Source of the DNA: Billgrantia aerodenitrificans
Lineage (GTDB): Bacteria; Pseudomonadota; Gammaproteobacteria; Pseudomonadales; Halomonadaceae
Reading direction: 5' to 3'
NCBI RefSeq assembly: GCF_021404405.1
Contig: NZ_JABFTV010000001.1
Coordinates: 434,001 to 498,000 of the forward strand
Length of the DNA: 64,000 nt
The notes under the pieces are model-generated. The model had not been told where the DNA came from and did no database searches. It saw nothing but the letters and a program-made list of their open reading frames with translations. Positions 13,103 through 22,049 of the stretch are shown here, piece by piece. The translations under genes were made by a program, and so were the position numbers. The stretch's first letter is position 1. Every line of letters begins with the position of its first letter.

Positions 13103-14428
13103 ATGCCCTTGGAATATTACGCGCTGGCCATGATCGTGGCTTTCTTCGTGCTGGTGATGACCGGCATTCCGGTGGGCTTCGTGGTGGCGTTCGTCGGCTT
13201 CGTGTTCGGCTTCATCGGCTTCGACGGCTGGCTGTTCGAGCTGCTGCCCTCGCGCATCTACGGCGTGGTGGCCAACTACACCCTGCTGGCCATCCCGCTG
13301 TTCGTATTCATGGGCGTGATGCTGGAACGCTCGAAGATCGCCGAGCGCATGCTCGACGTGATTGGTCACCTGTGCGGCGGCCTGCCGGGCGGCATGGCCC
13401 TGGCGGTGATCATCGTCGGTGTGCTGCTGGGTGCAGCGACGGGCATCGTCGGGGCGGCCATCGTCACCCTGACGCTGATGGCGCTACCGACCCTGGTGCG
13501 CCGCGGCTACAAGAAGACGGTGGCCTGCGGCACCATCTGTGCGGCGGGCACCCTGGGGCAGATCATCCCGCCCAGCCTGGTGCTGCTGGTGCTGGCCGAC
13601 ATCATGAATCTTTCCGTCGGCAGCCTGTTTGCCGCGGCGCTGGTGCCCGGCCTGTTGCTGGCCGGCATGTATCTGGCCTATCTGCTGCTGCTGGCCTTCT
13701 TCTTCTCCGCCGACGTGCCCGCCATCGACGAGCAGGAGCGCGCCGCGGTCAGCAAGCTGGAACTGGGCAAGGACTTCGTCAAAGTGGTGGTGCCGCCGCT
13801 GCTGCTGATCTTCGCCGTGCTCGGTTCGATCATCGGCGGGGTGGCCGCGCCCACGGAGGCGGCGTCGGTCGGTGCCGTGGGAGCCTTGCTGCTGACGGTC
13901 GTGTCCGGGCGCCTGACCTTGGGGGTGCTCTCCGAGACCGTGAAGACCTCGCTGCGCATCAGCTGCATGATCTTCTTCGTGCTGATCGCCTCCCAGGTCT
14001 TCGCTCTGGCCTTCCGCGGGCTGGACGGAGAGTTCCTGATCGAGGCGATGTTCGAATGGGTGCCGGGCGGCATGTACGGCACGCTGATCTTCATGCTGCT
14101 GCTGATCTTCTTCCTGGGCTTCTTCCTCGAGTGGATCCAGATCTCCTACATTGCCGTGCCGCTGTTCCTGCCGTTCCTGGCAAGCCAGGGCGACATGTCG
14201 ATGGTGTGGGTCGCGATCCTGATCGCCATGAACCTGCAGACTTCGTTCCTGACGCCGCCCTTCGGCTGGTCGCTGCTGTTCATGAAGGGCGTGGCACCGC
14301 CGGGGATCACCACGGGCGACATCTACAAGGGGGCCGTGCCTTTCGTGCTGATCCAGATCCTGGCACTGGCGCTGATCATCGTCTTCCCCGATGTGGTGCT
14401 GTGGTTGCCCCGGGTGGTAGGATGGTGA
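13103..14428 (+). CDS. TRAP transporter large permease subunit (DctM family)
   Basis: The 441-residue protein has about twelve hydrophobic segments. Its DctM hallmarks include LLAIPLFVFMGVMLERS, GGLPGGMALAVIIVGVLLGA, GTLGQIIPPSLVLLVLADI and a C-terminal QTSFLTPPFGWSLLFMKGVA. It is the transport-active, sodium-coupled subunit. It closes the three-gene operon; the kinase and regulator genes downstream are in the same direction after a 133-base gap that contains a long inverted repeat. Confidence 0.95.
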   Translation: MPLEYYALAMIVAFFVLVMTGIPVGFVVAFVGFVFGFIGFDGWLFELLPSRIYGVVANYTLLAIPLFVFMGVMLERSKIAERMLDVIGHLCGGLPGGMALAVIIVGVLLGAATGIVGAAIVTLTLMALPTLVRRGYKKTVACGTICAAGTLGQIIPPSLVLLVLADIMNLSVGSLFAAALVPGLLLAGMYLAYLLLLAFFFSADVPAIDEQERAAVSKLELGKDFVKVVVPPLLLIFAVLGSIIGGVAAPTEAASVGAVGALLLTVVSGRLTLGVLSETVKTSLRISCMIFFVLIASQVFALAFRGLDGEFLIEAMFEWVPGGMYGTLIFMLLLIFFLGFFLEWIQISYIAVPLFLPFLASQGDMSMVWVAILIAMNLQTSFLTPPFGWSLLFMKGVAPPGITTGDIYKGAVPFVLIQILALALIIVFPDVVLWLPRVVGW

Positions 14429-14461
14429 GTCGGGGTTTTTACTTTAAAACTCCCTGATAAA

Positions 14462-14526
14462 GGCTCTGTCGACTGCATCGACCAACTGCAATAAGTGGCA
14501 GTGATTAGCCAAAAGTCGACAGGGCC
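14462..14526. repeat. 65-base imperfect palindrome between the TRAP operon and the kinase gene
   Basis: GGCTCTGTCGACT (14462-14474) pairs with AGTCGACAGGGCC (14514-14526) with one wobble position. The internal segment contains a second ACTGC/GCAGT stem. No T-run follows on the plus strand. It may be an operon-end structure or a REP-like extragenic palindrome. Confidence 0.55.
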
Positions 14527-14561
14527 GAAAAGAATAATAATTAAGTAAAGGTAACGCGCCA

Positions 14562-16049
14562 GTGTTCACGTTCAGAACCAAGTTGACACTGCTGACCTTG
14601 CTGCCTCTTTTGATACTCAGTGCAGGTGTGACGTTTCTTGCCATTCATCAGAGTGCGCGTTTGAGCGGGGCGCAGTCGGAAATACTCAAGGACGGATTGC
14701 TGGAAGCCAAGCGGGCTGAACTCAAGAACTACATGGAACTCGCCTACACGGCGATTCGAGACATCTATGAGGATCCCGAGCTGCCTATAGAAGTGGCGCA
14801 AGGGCTGGTAGCGGATGCCTTTCACCGTATGGAGTATGGCTCCGACGGTTACTTCTTCGTCTATGACTACGATGGGCTGAACATCGTCCACCCACGGCTC
14901 GAGCATCTGGTCGGGCAGGATCTGTGGAACTTTCGTGACGAGGATGGCAAGTTCCTGATCCAGCGGCTCATCGAGCAAGCCCAAGAAGGCGGCGGTTTCA
15001 CCGAATATCGCTGGGACAAGCCTTCAGGCGGCGAATCGGTACTCAAGCTGAGCTACTCCATCGCCCTGGAGAAGTGGGGCTGGATGGTGGGCACGGGGCT
15101 CTATCTGGATGACATCGAGCAGGTGGTCGGCCAGATGGAGCATCATATGGTGGAGAACGCCCGCAGGACCATCCTGCTGATGGCCTTCTTCACCGTTTCC
15201 TGCCTGCTCGTCATCGCCGTGATCGGTCTGGCGGTCAACCTCAGCGAAGCACGGGTGGCGAATCGCCGGCTGGTCACGATGGCGCAGAAGACCTTCAGCT
15301 TCCTGGAGAAGGAGCGGCGGCGGATTTCCCGCGAGCTGCACGATGGCATCAATCAGCTGCTGGTATCGGCACGCTTCAAGCTCGAGCGCATCGACGATGC
15401 GCTGGGTCGCGGCGATCATGTCGATGCCTCATCCACCCTGGCAGCGGCAGACCGCATTCTGGAAACGGGCATTCAGGATCTGCGGCGGCTGGCCTATGAC
15501 CTGCGCCCCAGCGTACTCGACGACCTCGGCCTGGTAGCGGCCTTGGAGAGCCTGTGTTCGGACCTGGTAGAGCGCAAACCCGTCCGCATTCACTTCGAGT
15601 CCAACCTCGACAGCGGCGAATGCCAGCCGGTACTGGCCACGGCGCTGTATCGCATCACTCAGGAAAGCCTGCACAACATCGAAAAGCACGCAGGTAACGT
15701 TGGCCAGGTCAGGGTGAAGCTGCGGCGCCGTCGTGGCTGGGTCTATCTCGAGATCGCCGATGACGGCGAGGGCTTCATCTGGCGCGCCGAGCAGAGCCAT
15801 GAGCAGGGCGGGGCCGGTATGGGACTGCGCAACATCCAGGACCGGGTGGATCTGCTGGGCGGGCGGCTAGCGATCGAGGCGGCCCCCGGCAAGGGCGTAC
15901 GCATACGCATCAAGGTGCCGTTTCAGCGTGCCACCGGAACGAGTCGGGAGAGAGTCGATGGCAGGGTCTATACGCGTACTTTTGGCGGACGACCATCCGC
16001 TGGTTCTGGAAGGGCTGCGTTACCGGCTGGAGGCGCAGCCGGGCATTGA
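14562..16049 (+). CDS. sCache-domain sensor histidine kinase (NarL-type, HisKA_3)
   Basis: The 495-residue protein starts at a GTG. It has a transmembrane helix (about 8-28), a periplasmic single-Cache domain (about 40-190, with GSDGYFFVYDYDGLNIVHP and WGWMVGTGLYLDDIE), and a second helix (about 203-225). A HisKA_3 dimerisation domain follows with phospho-acceptor His260 in RRISRELHDGINQLL, then a HATPase with ESLHNIEKHA, DDGEGF and GMGLRNIQDRV. sCache_2 domains often sense short organic acids, so the neighbouring TRAP substrate is a plausible signal. The last ~40 residues are basic and Gly-rich and overlap the regulator gene by 92 bases in another frame, which is unusual. Confidence 0.9.
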   Translation: MFTFRTKLTLLTLLPLLILSAGVTFLAIHQSARLSGAQSEILKDGLLEAKRAELKNYMELAYTAIRDIYEDPELPIEVAQGLVADAFHRMEYGSDGYFFVYDYDGLNIVHPRLEHLVGQDLWNFRDEDGKFLIQRLIEQAQEGGGFTEYRWDKPSGGESVLKLSYSIALEKWGWMVGTGLYLDDIEQVVGQMEHHMVENARRTILLMAFFTVSCLLVIAVIGLAVNLSEARVANRRLVTMAQKTFSFLEKERRRISRELHDGINQLLVSARFKLERIDDALGRGDHVDASSTLAAADRILETGIQDLRRLAYDLRPSVLDDLGLVAALESLCSDLVERKPVRIHFESNLDSGECQPVLATALYRITQESLHNIEKHAGNVGQVRVKLRRRRGWVYLEIADDGEGFIWRAEQSHEQGGAGMGLRNIQDRVDLLGGRLAIEAAPGKGVRIRIKVPFQRATGTSRERVDGRVYTRTFGGRPSAGSGRAALPAGGAAGH

Positions 16050-16581
16050 GCTCGTCGGTGAGGCGAGTTCGGGCGAGGAGCTGCTGTCGCTGGCTCAGGC
16101 GCTGGCGCCGGACGTGGTGGTGACGGACATCACCATGCCCGGCCTGTCCGGTCTCGAAGCGTGCAAGATCCTGCATGACACCTGTCCCGAGATTCGTGTG
16201 CTGGTGCTCACCATGCACGACAACGAGGAGTACATTCGCCGCGCGGTGGCCTGTGGCGCGGCCGGCTACGTACTCAAGGACGCCTCGGCCGAGCAGATGG
16301 TGTTCGCCCTGCGCGAGGTGGCAGGCGGACGCAGCCATTTCGGCTCCGGCGTGTCCCGGGTGCTGCTGGAGGAGAAGCAGGAGCGCCTGACCCCGCGCGA
16401 GACGGCCATCCTCAAGCTGATGTTCGAGGGCATGAGCAGCCGCGACATCGGTGAGGCGCTGAGCATCAGCACCCGCACGGTGGAGTCGCATCGCAGCAAC
16501 ATCTACCGCAAGCTCAACACCAACTCCCTGGCAGGCCTGTTTCGTTACGCGATGCGCCATGGCCTGGTCGAGTTGGAGTGA
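15958..16581 (+). CDS. LuxR/NarL-type response regulator
   Basis: The 207-residue protein has a receiver domain with ADDHP near the N-terminus, phospho-acceptor Asp57 in VVVTDITMPGLSG, and the conserved Lys of YVLKDAS. A C-terminal LuxR helix-turn-helix follows: LTPRETAILKLMFEG and SSRDIGEALSISTRTVESHR. The ATG at 15958 follows GGGAGAG. It overlaps the kinase gene by 92 bases and is its obvious partner. The most likely target is the TRAP operon upstream, through its inverted-repeat promoter region. Confidence 0.94.
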   Translation: MAGSIRVLLADDHPLVLEGLRYRLEAQPGIELVGEASSGEELLSLAQALAPDVVVTDITMPGLSGLEACKILHDTCPEIRVLVLTMHDNEEYIRRAVACGAAGYVLKDASAEQMVFALREVAGGRSHFGSGVSRVLLEEKQERLTPRETAILKLMFEGMSSRDIGEALSISTRTVESHRSNIYRKLNTNSLAGLFRYAMRHGLVELE

Positions 16582-16587
16582 CGGCGT

Positions 16588-17436
16588 TCACTCTTCTTCG
16601 ACCTGGGCGCGCAACCAGGCGATCTCCTCGGCCCAAATGTCGGGCTCGATGGTTTCCAACACCATCGGGATATCGTCGATGCGCGGGTCGCGCATGATGG
16701 TGGTGAAGGCGTCGAGGCCGATGTTGCCCTGACCCAGGCTGTGGTGGCGGTCGACACGGCTGGCGTATGCGCTCTTGGCGTCGTTGAGATGCATGCCGCG
16801 CAGATACTCGAAGCCGACCACCTTGCCGAACTCGTCGAGGGTGGCGGTGCAGGCCTCCGGGGTGCGCAGGTCGTAGCCGGCGGCGAAGGCGTGGCAGGTG
16901 TCAATGCATACACCGACCCGCGACTTGTCGTCGACCTGCTCGATGATCTCGGCCAGGTGCTCGAAGCGCCAGCCCAGGTTGGTGCCCTGGCCAGCGGTGT
17001 TCTCGATCACCGCGACGACGTTGCGGGTCTCGGCCAGGGCATGGTTAATCGAATCGGCGATGCGGGTCAGGCACTCGCTCTCGCTGATCTTTTTCAGGTG
17101 GCTGCCGGGGTGGAAGTTGAGCAGGGTGAGGCCGAGCTGCTCGCAGCGCTGCATCTCGTCGAGGAAGGCGGCGCGCGACTTCTCCAGTCCTGCCTTGTCC
17201 GGGTGGCCGAGGTTGATCAAGTAGCTGTCGTGGGGGAGGATCTGGCCGGGGCCAAAGCCGTGCTCCTGGCAGGCGCTGCGAAAGGCCTCGATGGTGGCGT
17301 CGTCGAGAGGCTTGGCACGCCACTGGCGCTGGTTCTTGGTGAACAGAGCAAAGGCATCGGCACCGATTTCGACGGCGCGCAGTACGGCCTGGTCGGGTCC
17401 GCCGGCGGCACTGACATGGGCGCCAAGGTATTTCAT
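16588..17436 (-). CDS. nfo: Endonuclease IV (AP endonuclease)
   Basis: This 282-residue zinc-dependent TIM-barrel enzyme incises DNA 5' to abasic sites in base-excision repair. Diagnostic segments are [13 protein letters not shown] at the start, [50 protein letters not shown] and HLNDAK, which carry the metal-binding His, Glu and Asp residues. The start ATG is at 17436; a longer upstream reading is basic, unlike the family, and runs into the divergent gene's promoter. It is convergent with the response regulator, 6 bases away. Confidence 0.96.
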   Translation of the reverse strand: MKYLGAHVSAAGGPDQAVLRAVEIGADAFALFTKNQRQWRAKPLDDATIEAFRSACQEHGFGPGQILPHDSYLINLGHPDKAGLEKSRAAFLDEMQRCEQLGLTLLNFHPGSHLKKISESECLTRIADSINHALAETRNVVAVIENTAGQGTNLGWRFEHLAEIIEQVDDKSRVGVCIDTCHAFAAGYDLRTPEACTATLDEFGKVVGFEYLRGMHLNDAKSAYASRVDRHHSLGQGNIGLDAFTTIMRDPRIDDIPMVLETIEPDIWAEEIAWLRAQVEEE

Positions 17437-17550
17437 CTGTCCTCTCCGTGGGTTGGTTGACGCCACTACGATAGCACGCACGCTGCGGCTCCACCTCGCC
17501 AAGCCTGTAGGCCCTGCTAGGCTCAAATAAGAACCTGCTGGAGACACCGT

Positions 17551-18174
17551 ATGCTGCCGCTGTTACTGCTTGCCTTGAGCGATGTACCCGGACCGGACCC
17601 TGTGGCCGAGGCGCTGGCACGCATCGACTCGCTCTCCGGCTATCGCCTGACCCTGCGCAGTCAGGGCAGCAGCGGCGAGGAGATCATCCATTACAGCTAC
17701 CGGCGTCCCGGCGATGTGCGCATGGACATGGAGACGCCCTACCGCGGCGCGGTGCTGATCTATCGTCACGATACGGGCAAGGTACAGCTGTGGCCCTTCG
17801 GCTCGCCGGGCAGGCGCCCGGCACTCTCGCTGAGACCCACCAACCGCATGGTGCGCAGCTCGCAAGGTCATCGCGTGGACCAGTCGGACGTCGGCACGCT
17901 GCTGCGCAACGTCCAGCGTCTGCAGCAGCATGGCAGCACGCGTCGCCTGGAGCCGGCGACCCACGAAGGCCGCCCGGTGCAGCATGTGGTGGTGGAGGCT
18001 GAGCCCGGCCGGGCCGTGCACGAGGTGGCGCGCTACGATCTGTGGCTCGATGACGAGACCCTCTTTCCGCTGCGGGTGGCGAGCTACGACCGGCGGGGTC
18101 AGCGAATGGAGAGCGTGCTGCTGGAAGACGTGCAACTTGACCCCGACTTCCCGGCCGACCACTTCGATCCTTAG
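17551..18174 (+). CDS. LolA-like/DUF1571-type exported protein
   Basis: The 207-residue protein has a short N-terminal hydrophobic stretch ([10 protein letters not shown]) that could be a minimal export signal. The repeated beta-strand pattern is typical of LolA-like outer-membrane lipoprotein-sorting folds: [39 protein letters not shown] and [20 protein letters not shown]. Members bind lipophilic molecules in the periplasm; the specific role here is unknown. It is divergent from nfo, has GGAG 8 bases before the ATG, and is followed after 25 bases by an SRPBCC gene that may be co-transcribed. Confidence 0.65.
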   Translation: MLPLLLLALSDVPGPDPVAEALARIDSLSGYRLTLRSQGSSGEEIIHYSYRRPGDVRMDMETPYRGAVLIYRHDTGKVQLWPFGSPGRRPALSLRPTNRMVRSSQGHRVDQSDVGTLLRNVQRLQQHGSTRRLEPATHEGRPVQHVVVEAEPGRAVHEVARYDLWLDDETLFPLRVASYDRRGQRMESVLLEDVQLDPDFPADHFDP

Positions 18175-18199
18175 CGGCTTGGTGATTCGAGCGTGGGCC

Positions 18200-18685
18200 A
18201 TGGCGAGTTTTGAATTCACTACCACCTGGCACTTCGAGGCGCCGGTCTTGGCGGTTTTCGACGCCTTGACCGATTCGCTGCACTGGCCCGAGTGGTGGCC
18301 CGGACTGGTGAGCGTGGAGCAGCGTGAGGCCGGTGACGAGGGCGGCATCGGTCGGGTGCAGCGCTTCGTCTGGAAGAGCCATCTGGGCTATTACCTGTGG
18401 TTCGATATCCGGATTACCCGCGTTTGCGAGCCGTGTCTGATCGAGGGCGTGGCCGATGGCGACGTGTCCGGCATCGGCCGCTGGCGGCTGTGTGAGGAGA
18501 GCGGTGGCACCCGAGTGGATTATCTGTGGCAGGTGCGTACGGAACGGCCCTGGATGAGCCTGTTGGCCCGGGTGGCACGTCCGCTGGTGGTCTGGAATCA
18601 CCATGCCATGATGCGGGCCGGCGCCGTGGGCTTGTCGCGCTACCTGAGACGGTTGCCGACGCCTGGTGGGCAATTCGTGGAGTAA
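18200..18685 (+). CDS. SRPBCC-family (polyketide cyclase/START-like) protein
   Basis: The 161-residue protein opens with FEFTTTWHFEAPVLAVFDAL followed by WPEWWPGLVSVE, the typical start of an SRPBCC helix-grip fold, and closes with a long amphipathic helix containing NHHAMMRAGAVGLSRYL. Such proteins have a deep hydrophobic pocket; their ligands and reactions vary and nothing here fixes them. The ATG at 18200 is the simplest start, though an upstream GTG at 18182 is possible. The upstream LolA-like gene also suggests a lipophilic ligand, but this is speculation. Confidence 0.75.
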   Translation: MASFEFTTTWHFEAPVLAVFDALTDSLHWPEWWPGLVSVEQREAGDEGGIGRVQRFVWKSHLGYYLWFDIRITRVCEPCLIEGVADGDVSGIGRWRLCEESGGTRVDYLWQVRTERPWMSLLARVARPLVVWNHHAMMRAGAVGLSRYLRRLPTPGGQFVE

Positions 18686-18778
18686 GGCAGTGCTGTCAAC
18701 CGTTCAAACAACGTTGGTCAACTTGTGGGCCAAAAGGTATGCTTTCCATAGCTGTTTCACAACCGCCGCAGAGATGTC

Positions 18779-19789
18779 ATGAAGGGCTCGCACAACCTTA
18801 TCGATGATGGGAGCTCCCCTGAAGAGGCGCATGGCAGCGGCTCTGGCGGCGGCTCGTGTCAGCGTATTCGTCGTGAACTCGAAGAGGCGCGCGAGGAGAT
18901 CGCGCACCTCAAACGCACCCTGCATCGCGTTCAGCAAATCGCCCGGCTGGGCTACTGGCGGCTGAGCCTCAAGTCCAACGAGCTTTACTGGTCCGCTGTC
19001 ATCTACGACATCTTCGGCGTCGACCCCAAGACCTTCACTCCCAGTCTCCAGGCCTTCAAGGCCATGGTGTATCCCGAAGACATAGAAAGCATCGAGTCTG
19101 CCATCGTGCGCGCTCAGCAACAGGGGCAGCACGATATGGAGCATCGTATCATCAGGCCCAACGGCGAGATTCGCTGGGTGCACGAGCTGGCCGATTACAT
19201 GCCCGAGGGCGACGACCAGATCCTGATCGGCACGGTGCGAGACATTACCGAGCAGAAGAGGCTCGAGCTGCGCCTGCGCCAGCTGTCGCGTACCGATGAG
19301 CTCACCGGGCTGTTCAATCGACGCTACTTCATGCAGCGCCTGCTCCAGGAGCTGGCCCGCTATCGTCGCTACGGCAGGCCGACCTCAGTGGTACTGTTCG
19401 ACTTCGATCATTTCAAGCGCATCAACGACACCCATGGCCATCCCGCCGGCGACCAGGTGTTGGTCAAGGTGAGCAAGCTGCTGCGGGAGCGATTGCGCAC
19501 CAACGACATTCCGGCGCGGCTGGGCGGCGAGGAGTTCGCGCTGCTACTGCCGGAAACCGATCTCGAGGAAGCCGTCGGGGTGGCGGAAAAGGTGCGCCAA
19601 CTGGTGCTCGAGCAGGAGTTCACCTCGGAGGAGGGGCATCGTTTTGAAGCCTCGATCACCTGTGGCGTCTCGGCGTTTCACGGTACCGAGGAAACGGTCG
19701 AGGCGATCCTGCATCGCGCCGATCAGAATCTCTACCAGGGCAAGCGTACGGGGCGCAATCGGGTCATCGCGGATGAATGGGATAGCTGA
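18779..19789 (+). CDS. PAS-GGDEF diguanylate cyclase
   Basis: The 336-residue cytosolic protein has a short coiled coil (about 28-52), a PAS fold of the PAS_3 type (about 55-160, with LGYWRLSLKSNELYWS and HRIIRPNGEIRWVHE), and a GGDEF domain. The active-site loop reads GGEEF (249-253). An inhibitory I-site RxxD (RTND, 240-243) lies the canonical five residues upstream. DELTGLFNRRYF and DFDHFKRINDTHGHPAGD complete the catalytic set, so it should make cyclic-di-GMP and be product-inhibited. The MocR gene downstream begins 17 bases before its stop codon. Confidence 0.93.
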   Translation: MKGSHNLIDDGSSPEEAHGSGSGGGSCQRIRRELEEAREEIAHLKRTLHRVQQIARLGYWRLSLKSNELYWSAVIYDIFGVDPKTFTPSLQAFKAMVYPEDIESIESAIVRAQQQGQHDMEHRIIRPNGEIRWVHELADYMPEGDDQILIGTVRDITEQKRLELRLRQLSRTDELTGLFNRRYFMQRLLQELARYRRYGRPTSVVLFDFDHFKRINDTHGHPAGDQVLVKVSKLLRERLRTNDIPARLGGEEFALLLPETDLEEAVGVAEKVRQLVLEQEFTSEEGHRFEASITCGVSAFHGTEETVEAILHRADQNLYQGKRTGRNRVIADEWDS

Positions 19790-21332
19790 CAGAGCGCTGT
19801 CTGCCGTACCTGCCAGCCCCGGTCAGGCCGATTGGCTGGCCGATGCACTGGGCTTGGCACTGGCAGGAGGCTCGCCCCAGCCCCTGGCCACCCGTCTCTA
19901 TCAGCAGCTGCGCGAGTGGATTCAGACGGGGCGCCTGGCTTGCGGCCAGCGACTGCCCTCTTCGCGTCAGCTGGCACGCGAGCTGGGGTTGGGGCGCAAC
20001 ACGGTGCTGGCCGCCTTCGATCAGCTGCTGGCCGAAGGCTTCCTGGTGACGCGCCATGGCTCGGGCACCTTCGTTGCCGACCTGCCTTTTCCCCACGCAA
20101 CGCAGCAGCCAGCTCGACAGTCATCGCGACAGGCCGTGACGGCCGGGCTCGCTACGTCGCAGACGTTTCCGACACGAGCAGATGCGCCGCCGCTCTCCAC
20201 ACGCGGCACGTCGCTGCTGGCGTTCTGTCATGCCAGCCAGGAGCGCCCCATCCTGGCCCCGGGCCTGCCGGCGCTGGATCGTTTCCCCCATGGCCCTTGG
20301 CAGCGGCTGGTACGCCGCCATCAACAGCGCATGCCACGGGACTGGCTGGCCTATCAGGCCCAAGGCGGTGTGCCGGCGCTGCGTGAGGCGCTGGCCGATT
20401 ATCTGCAGCTCTCGCGCTCGGTGCGTTGTCGTCCCGAGCAGATTCTCATCGTGCAGGGCGCCCAGCAGGGCTTCGAGCTGATCGCCCGGCTGCTCAGCGA
20501 TCCCGGCGACAAGGTATGGATCGAGGAGCCGGGCTACCCTGGCGCTCAGGCCTGCTTCGCGGCCGCCGGACTCGATTTGCAGGCGGTGGCGGTGGACGAC
20601 GAGGGGATGAGCGTTGCGGCTGCGGCGTGCGCCGAGAGCCCGAGACTGATCTATGTGACACCCTCGCATCAATACCCCAGCGGCGTGACCATGAGTCTGT
20701 CCCGCCGCTTGGCGCTGCTGGAAGCGGCGGAGCGGCACGGCGCCTGGGTCGTCGAGGACGACTACGACAGCGAGTTTCGCTATGAGCAGCGCCCCATCGC
20801 TGCCCTGCAGGGGCTCGTCGACGATGGCCGCGTCATCTACGTGGGCACCTTCAGCAAGGTGATGTATCCCGGGCTGCGCCTGGGCTATGTGGTACTGCCC
20901 GAGCCCTTGATCGAGCCGTTCCGCCGAGCCAATGCGCGGCTTCACCGCGAGGGGCAGTACCCGGTACAGGCTGCCTTGGCGGAGTTCATCGTCAACGGCC
21001 AGTTCTCACGTCACATCCGGCGCATGCGCGACTGCTACCGCCGGCGTCAGGCGCTGCTGCGCAAGGCCCTGGCCCCCGCCGTGGCGCGCGGCCTGCGCCT
21101 TTCCGATGGGCAGGCCGGCATGCACCTGGTGGCCTGGCTCGACGAGGCTGAGCATGAGCGCCAACTGCTGCGGCAGGGCATGGAGCAGGGCATCGCGCTC
21201 TCGCCGCTGTCGAGCTACTACCTCGATGCACCCGCTCGCCCCGGCCTGGTGCTGGGCTATGCCGGCACCGTGGAAGCCGAGATCGAGCGGGTCGGGCGCT
21301 GGCTGGCTCGCGAATGGCTGAACCTAGGCTGA
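19773..21332 (+). CDS. MocR/PdxR-family regulator (GntR HTH fused to aminotransferase-like domain)
   Basis: The 519-residue protein has an N-terminal GntR winged helix (PLATRLYQQLREWIQTGRL, LPSSRQLARELGLGRNTVL) and a linker. A fold-type I aminotransferase domain follows, with GVPALREALADYL, EEPGYPG, VEDDYDSEFRY and the PLP lysine Lys362 in GTFSKVMYPGLRLGY. MocR proteins use PLP or amines as effectors, bind direct repeats, and usually control a nearby gene. The acetyltransferase-PaiB-acetyltransferase operon that ends convergently at 21324 is the likely target. The start lies inside the end of the cyclase gene. Confidence 0.92.
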   Translation: MNGIADRALSAVPASPGQADWLADALGLALAGGSPQPLATRLYQQLREWIQTGRLACGQRLPSSRQLARELGLGRNTVLAAFDQLLAEGFLVTRHGSGTFVADLPFPHATQQPARQSSRQAVTAGLATSQTFPTRADAPPLSTRGTSLLAFCHASQERPILAPGLPALDRFPHGPWQRLVRRHQQRMPRDWLAYQAQGGVPALREALADYLQLSRSVRCRPEQILIVQGAQQGFELIARLLSDPGDKVWIEEPGYPGAQACFAAAGLDLQAVAVDDEGMSVAAAACAESPRLIYVTPSHQYPSGVTMSLSRRLALLEAAERHGAWVVEDDYDSEFRYEQRPIAALQGLVDDGRVIYVGTFSKVMYPGLRLGYVVLPEPLIEPFRRANARLHREGQYPVQAALAEFIVNGQFSRHIRRMRDCYRRRQALLRKALAPAVARGLRLSDGQAGMHLVAWLDEAEHERQLLRQGMEQGIALSPLSSYYLDAPARPGLVLGYAGTVEAEIERVGRWLAREWLNLG

Positions 21333-22049
21333 CAGCGCGGAAAGCGACGACCTCTGACGACCCTCATCATCGAAGTTCTCCGCCGCTAGCCAGCGCTCAA
21401 GCTGCGTTTCGACGGCGGGCCATTCGCCGTCGAGCAGCGAGTACCAGGCGGTGTCGCGGTTGCGTCCGTTGACCACCCGGTGCTGCCGGAATATCCCCTC
21501 GTAGCGAAAGCCCAGGCGCTCGGCGGCACGCCGCGAGGCGGCGTTGAGCGCATCGCACTTCCATTCGTAACGCCGGTAGCCTAGGGCGAAGGCATGGCGC
21601 ATCATCAACAGCATGGCTTCGGTGGCCGCCGGCGTGCGTCGCAGCGCGGGCGTGAAATGGATATGCCCGACCTCGATGCTGCCATGTTCCGGCACGATGT
21701 TGAGATAGCTGGCCAGCCCCAGGGCCCGCCCGGATGCTGCTTCGACGATGGCGAAGAAGAGCGGATCCTCACTGCGCGCCCGCTCGGTCAGCCAGGCATG
21801 ACACTGCTCGGCATCGGAGAACGGCATGCCGCCGGAATAGGCCCAGCGTGCTTGCGGTGTGTCGTGTGACCCCTCGCCGGGCTGCAGAAAGGCGGGGAAC
21901 AGCGAATCGGCATGGCGCTCGGCCGACAGCGGTTCGAGGCGAACCCGCTCGCCCAGCAGGGAAGCGCGCTGTGGCCTGCTTGCCGGCTGCCAGTCGGGCA
22001 GGGTGGCCCCGAGGGGCCGGGCGTCTGCGGGCTGCGTGACCGTGTTCAT
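21324..22049 (-). CDS. GNAT acetyltransferase (RimJ/RimL-like)
   Basis: The 241-residue protein matches the RimJ/RimL branch of GNAT acetyltransferases: RVRLEPLSAERHADSLF, LGLASYLNIVPEHGSIEVGH, RRTPAATEAMLLMMRHAF and a C-terminal NAASRRAAERLGFRYEG with the acetyl-CoA binding context. These enzymes acetylate small amines or protein N-termini; the substrate is not evident. The start ATG at 22049 overlaps the stop of the PaiB-like gene as ATGA. It is the last gene of a three-gene operon and overlaps the end of the convergent MocR gene by 9 bases. Confidence 0.88.
   Translation of the reverse strand: MNTVTQPADARPLGATLPDWQPASRPQRASLLGERVRLEPLSAERHADSLFPAFLQPGEGSHDTPQARWAYSGGMPFSDAEQCHAWLTERARSEDPLFFAIVEAASGRALGLASYLNIVPEHGSIEVGHIHFTPALRRTPAATEAMLLMMRHAFALGYRRYEWKCDALNAASRRAAERLGFRYEGIFRQHRVVNGRNRDTAWYSLLDGEWPAVETQLERWLAAENFDDEGRQRSSLSALSA

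Noticed and set aside
12586..14457. A 623-codon plus-strand frame through the two TRAP permease genes
   Set aside because: It is the +1-type shadow of DctQ and DctM, Arg/Gly/His-rich with no membrane helices.
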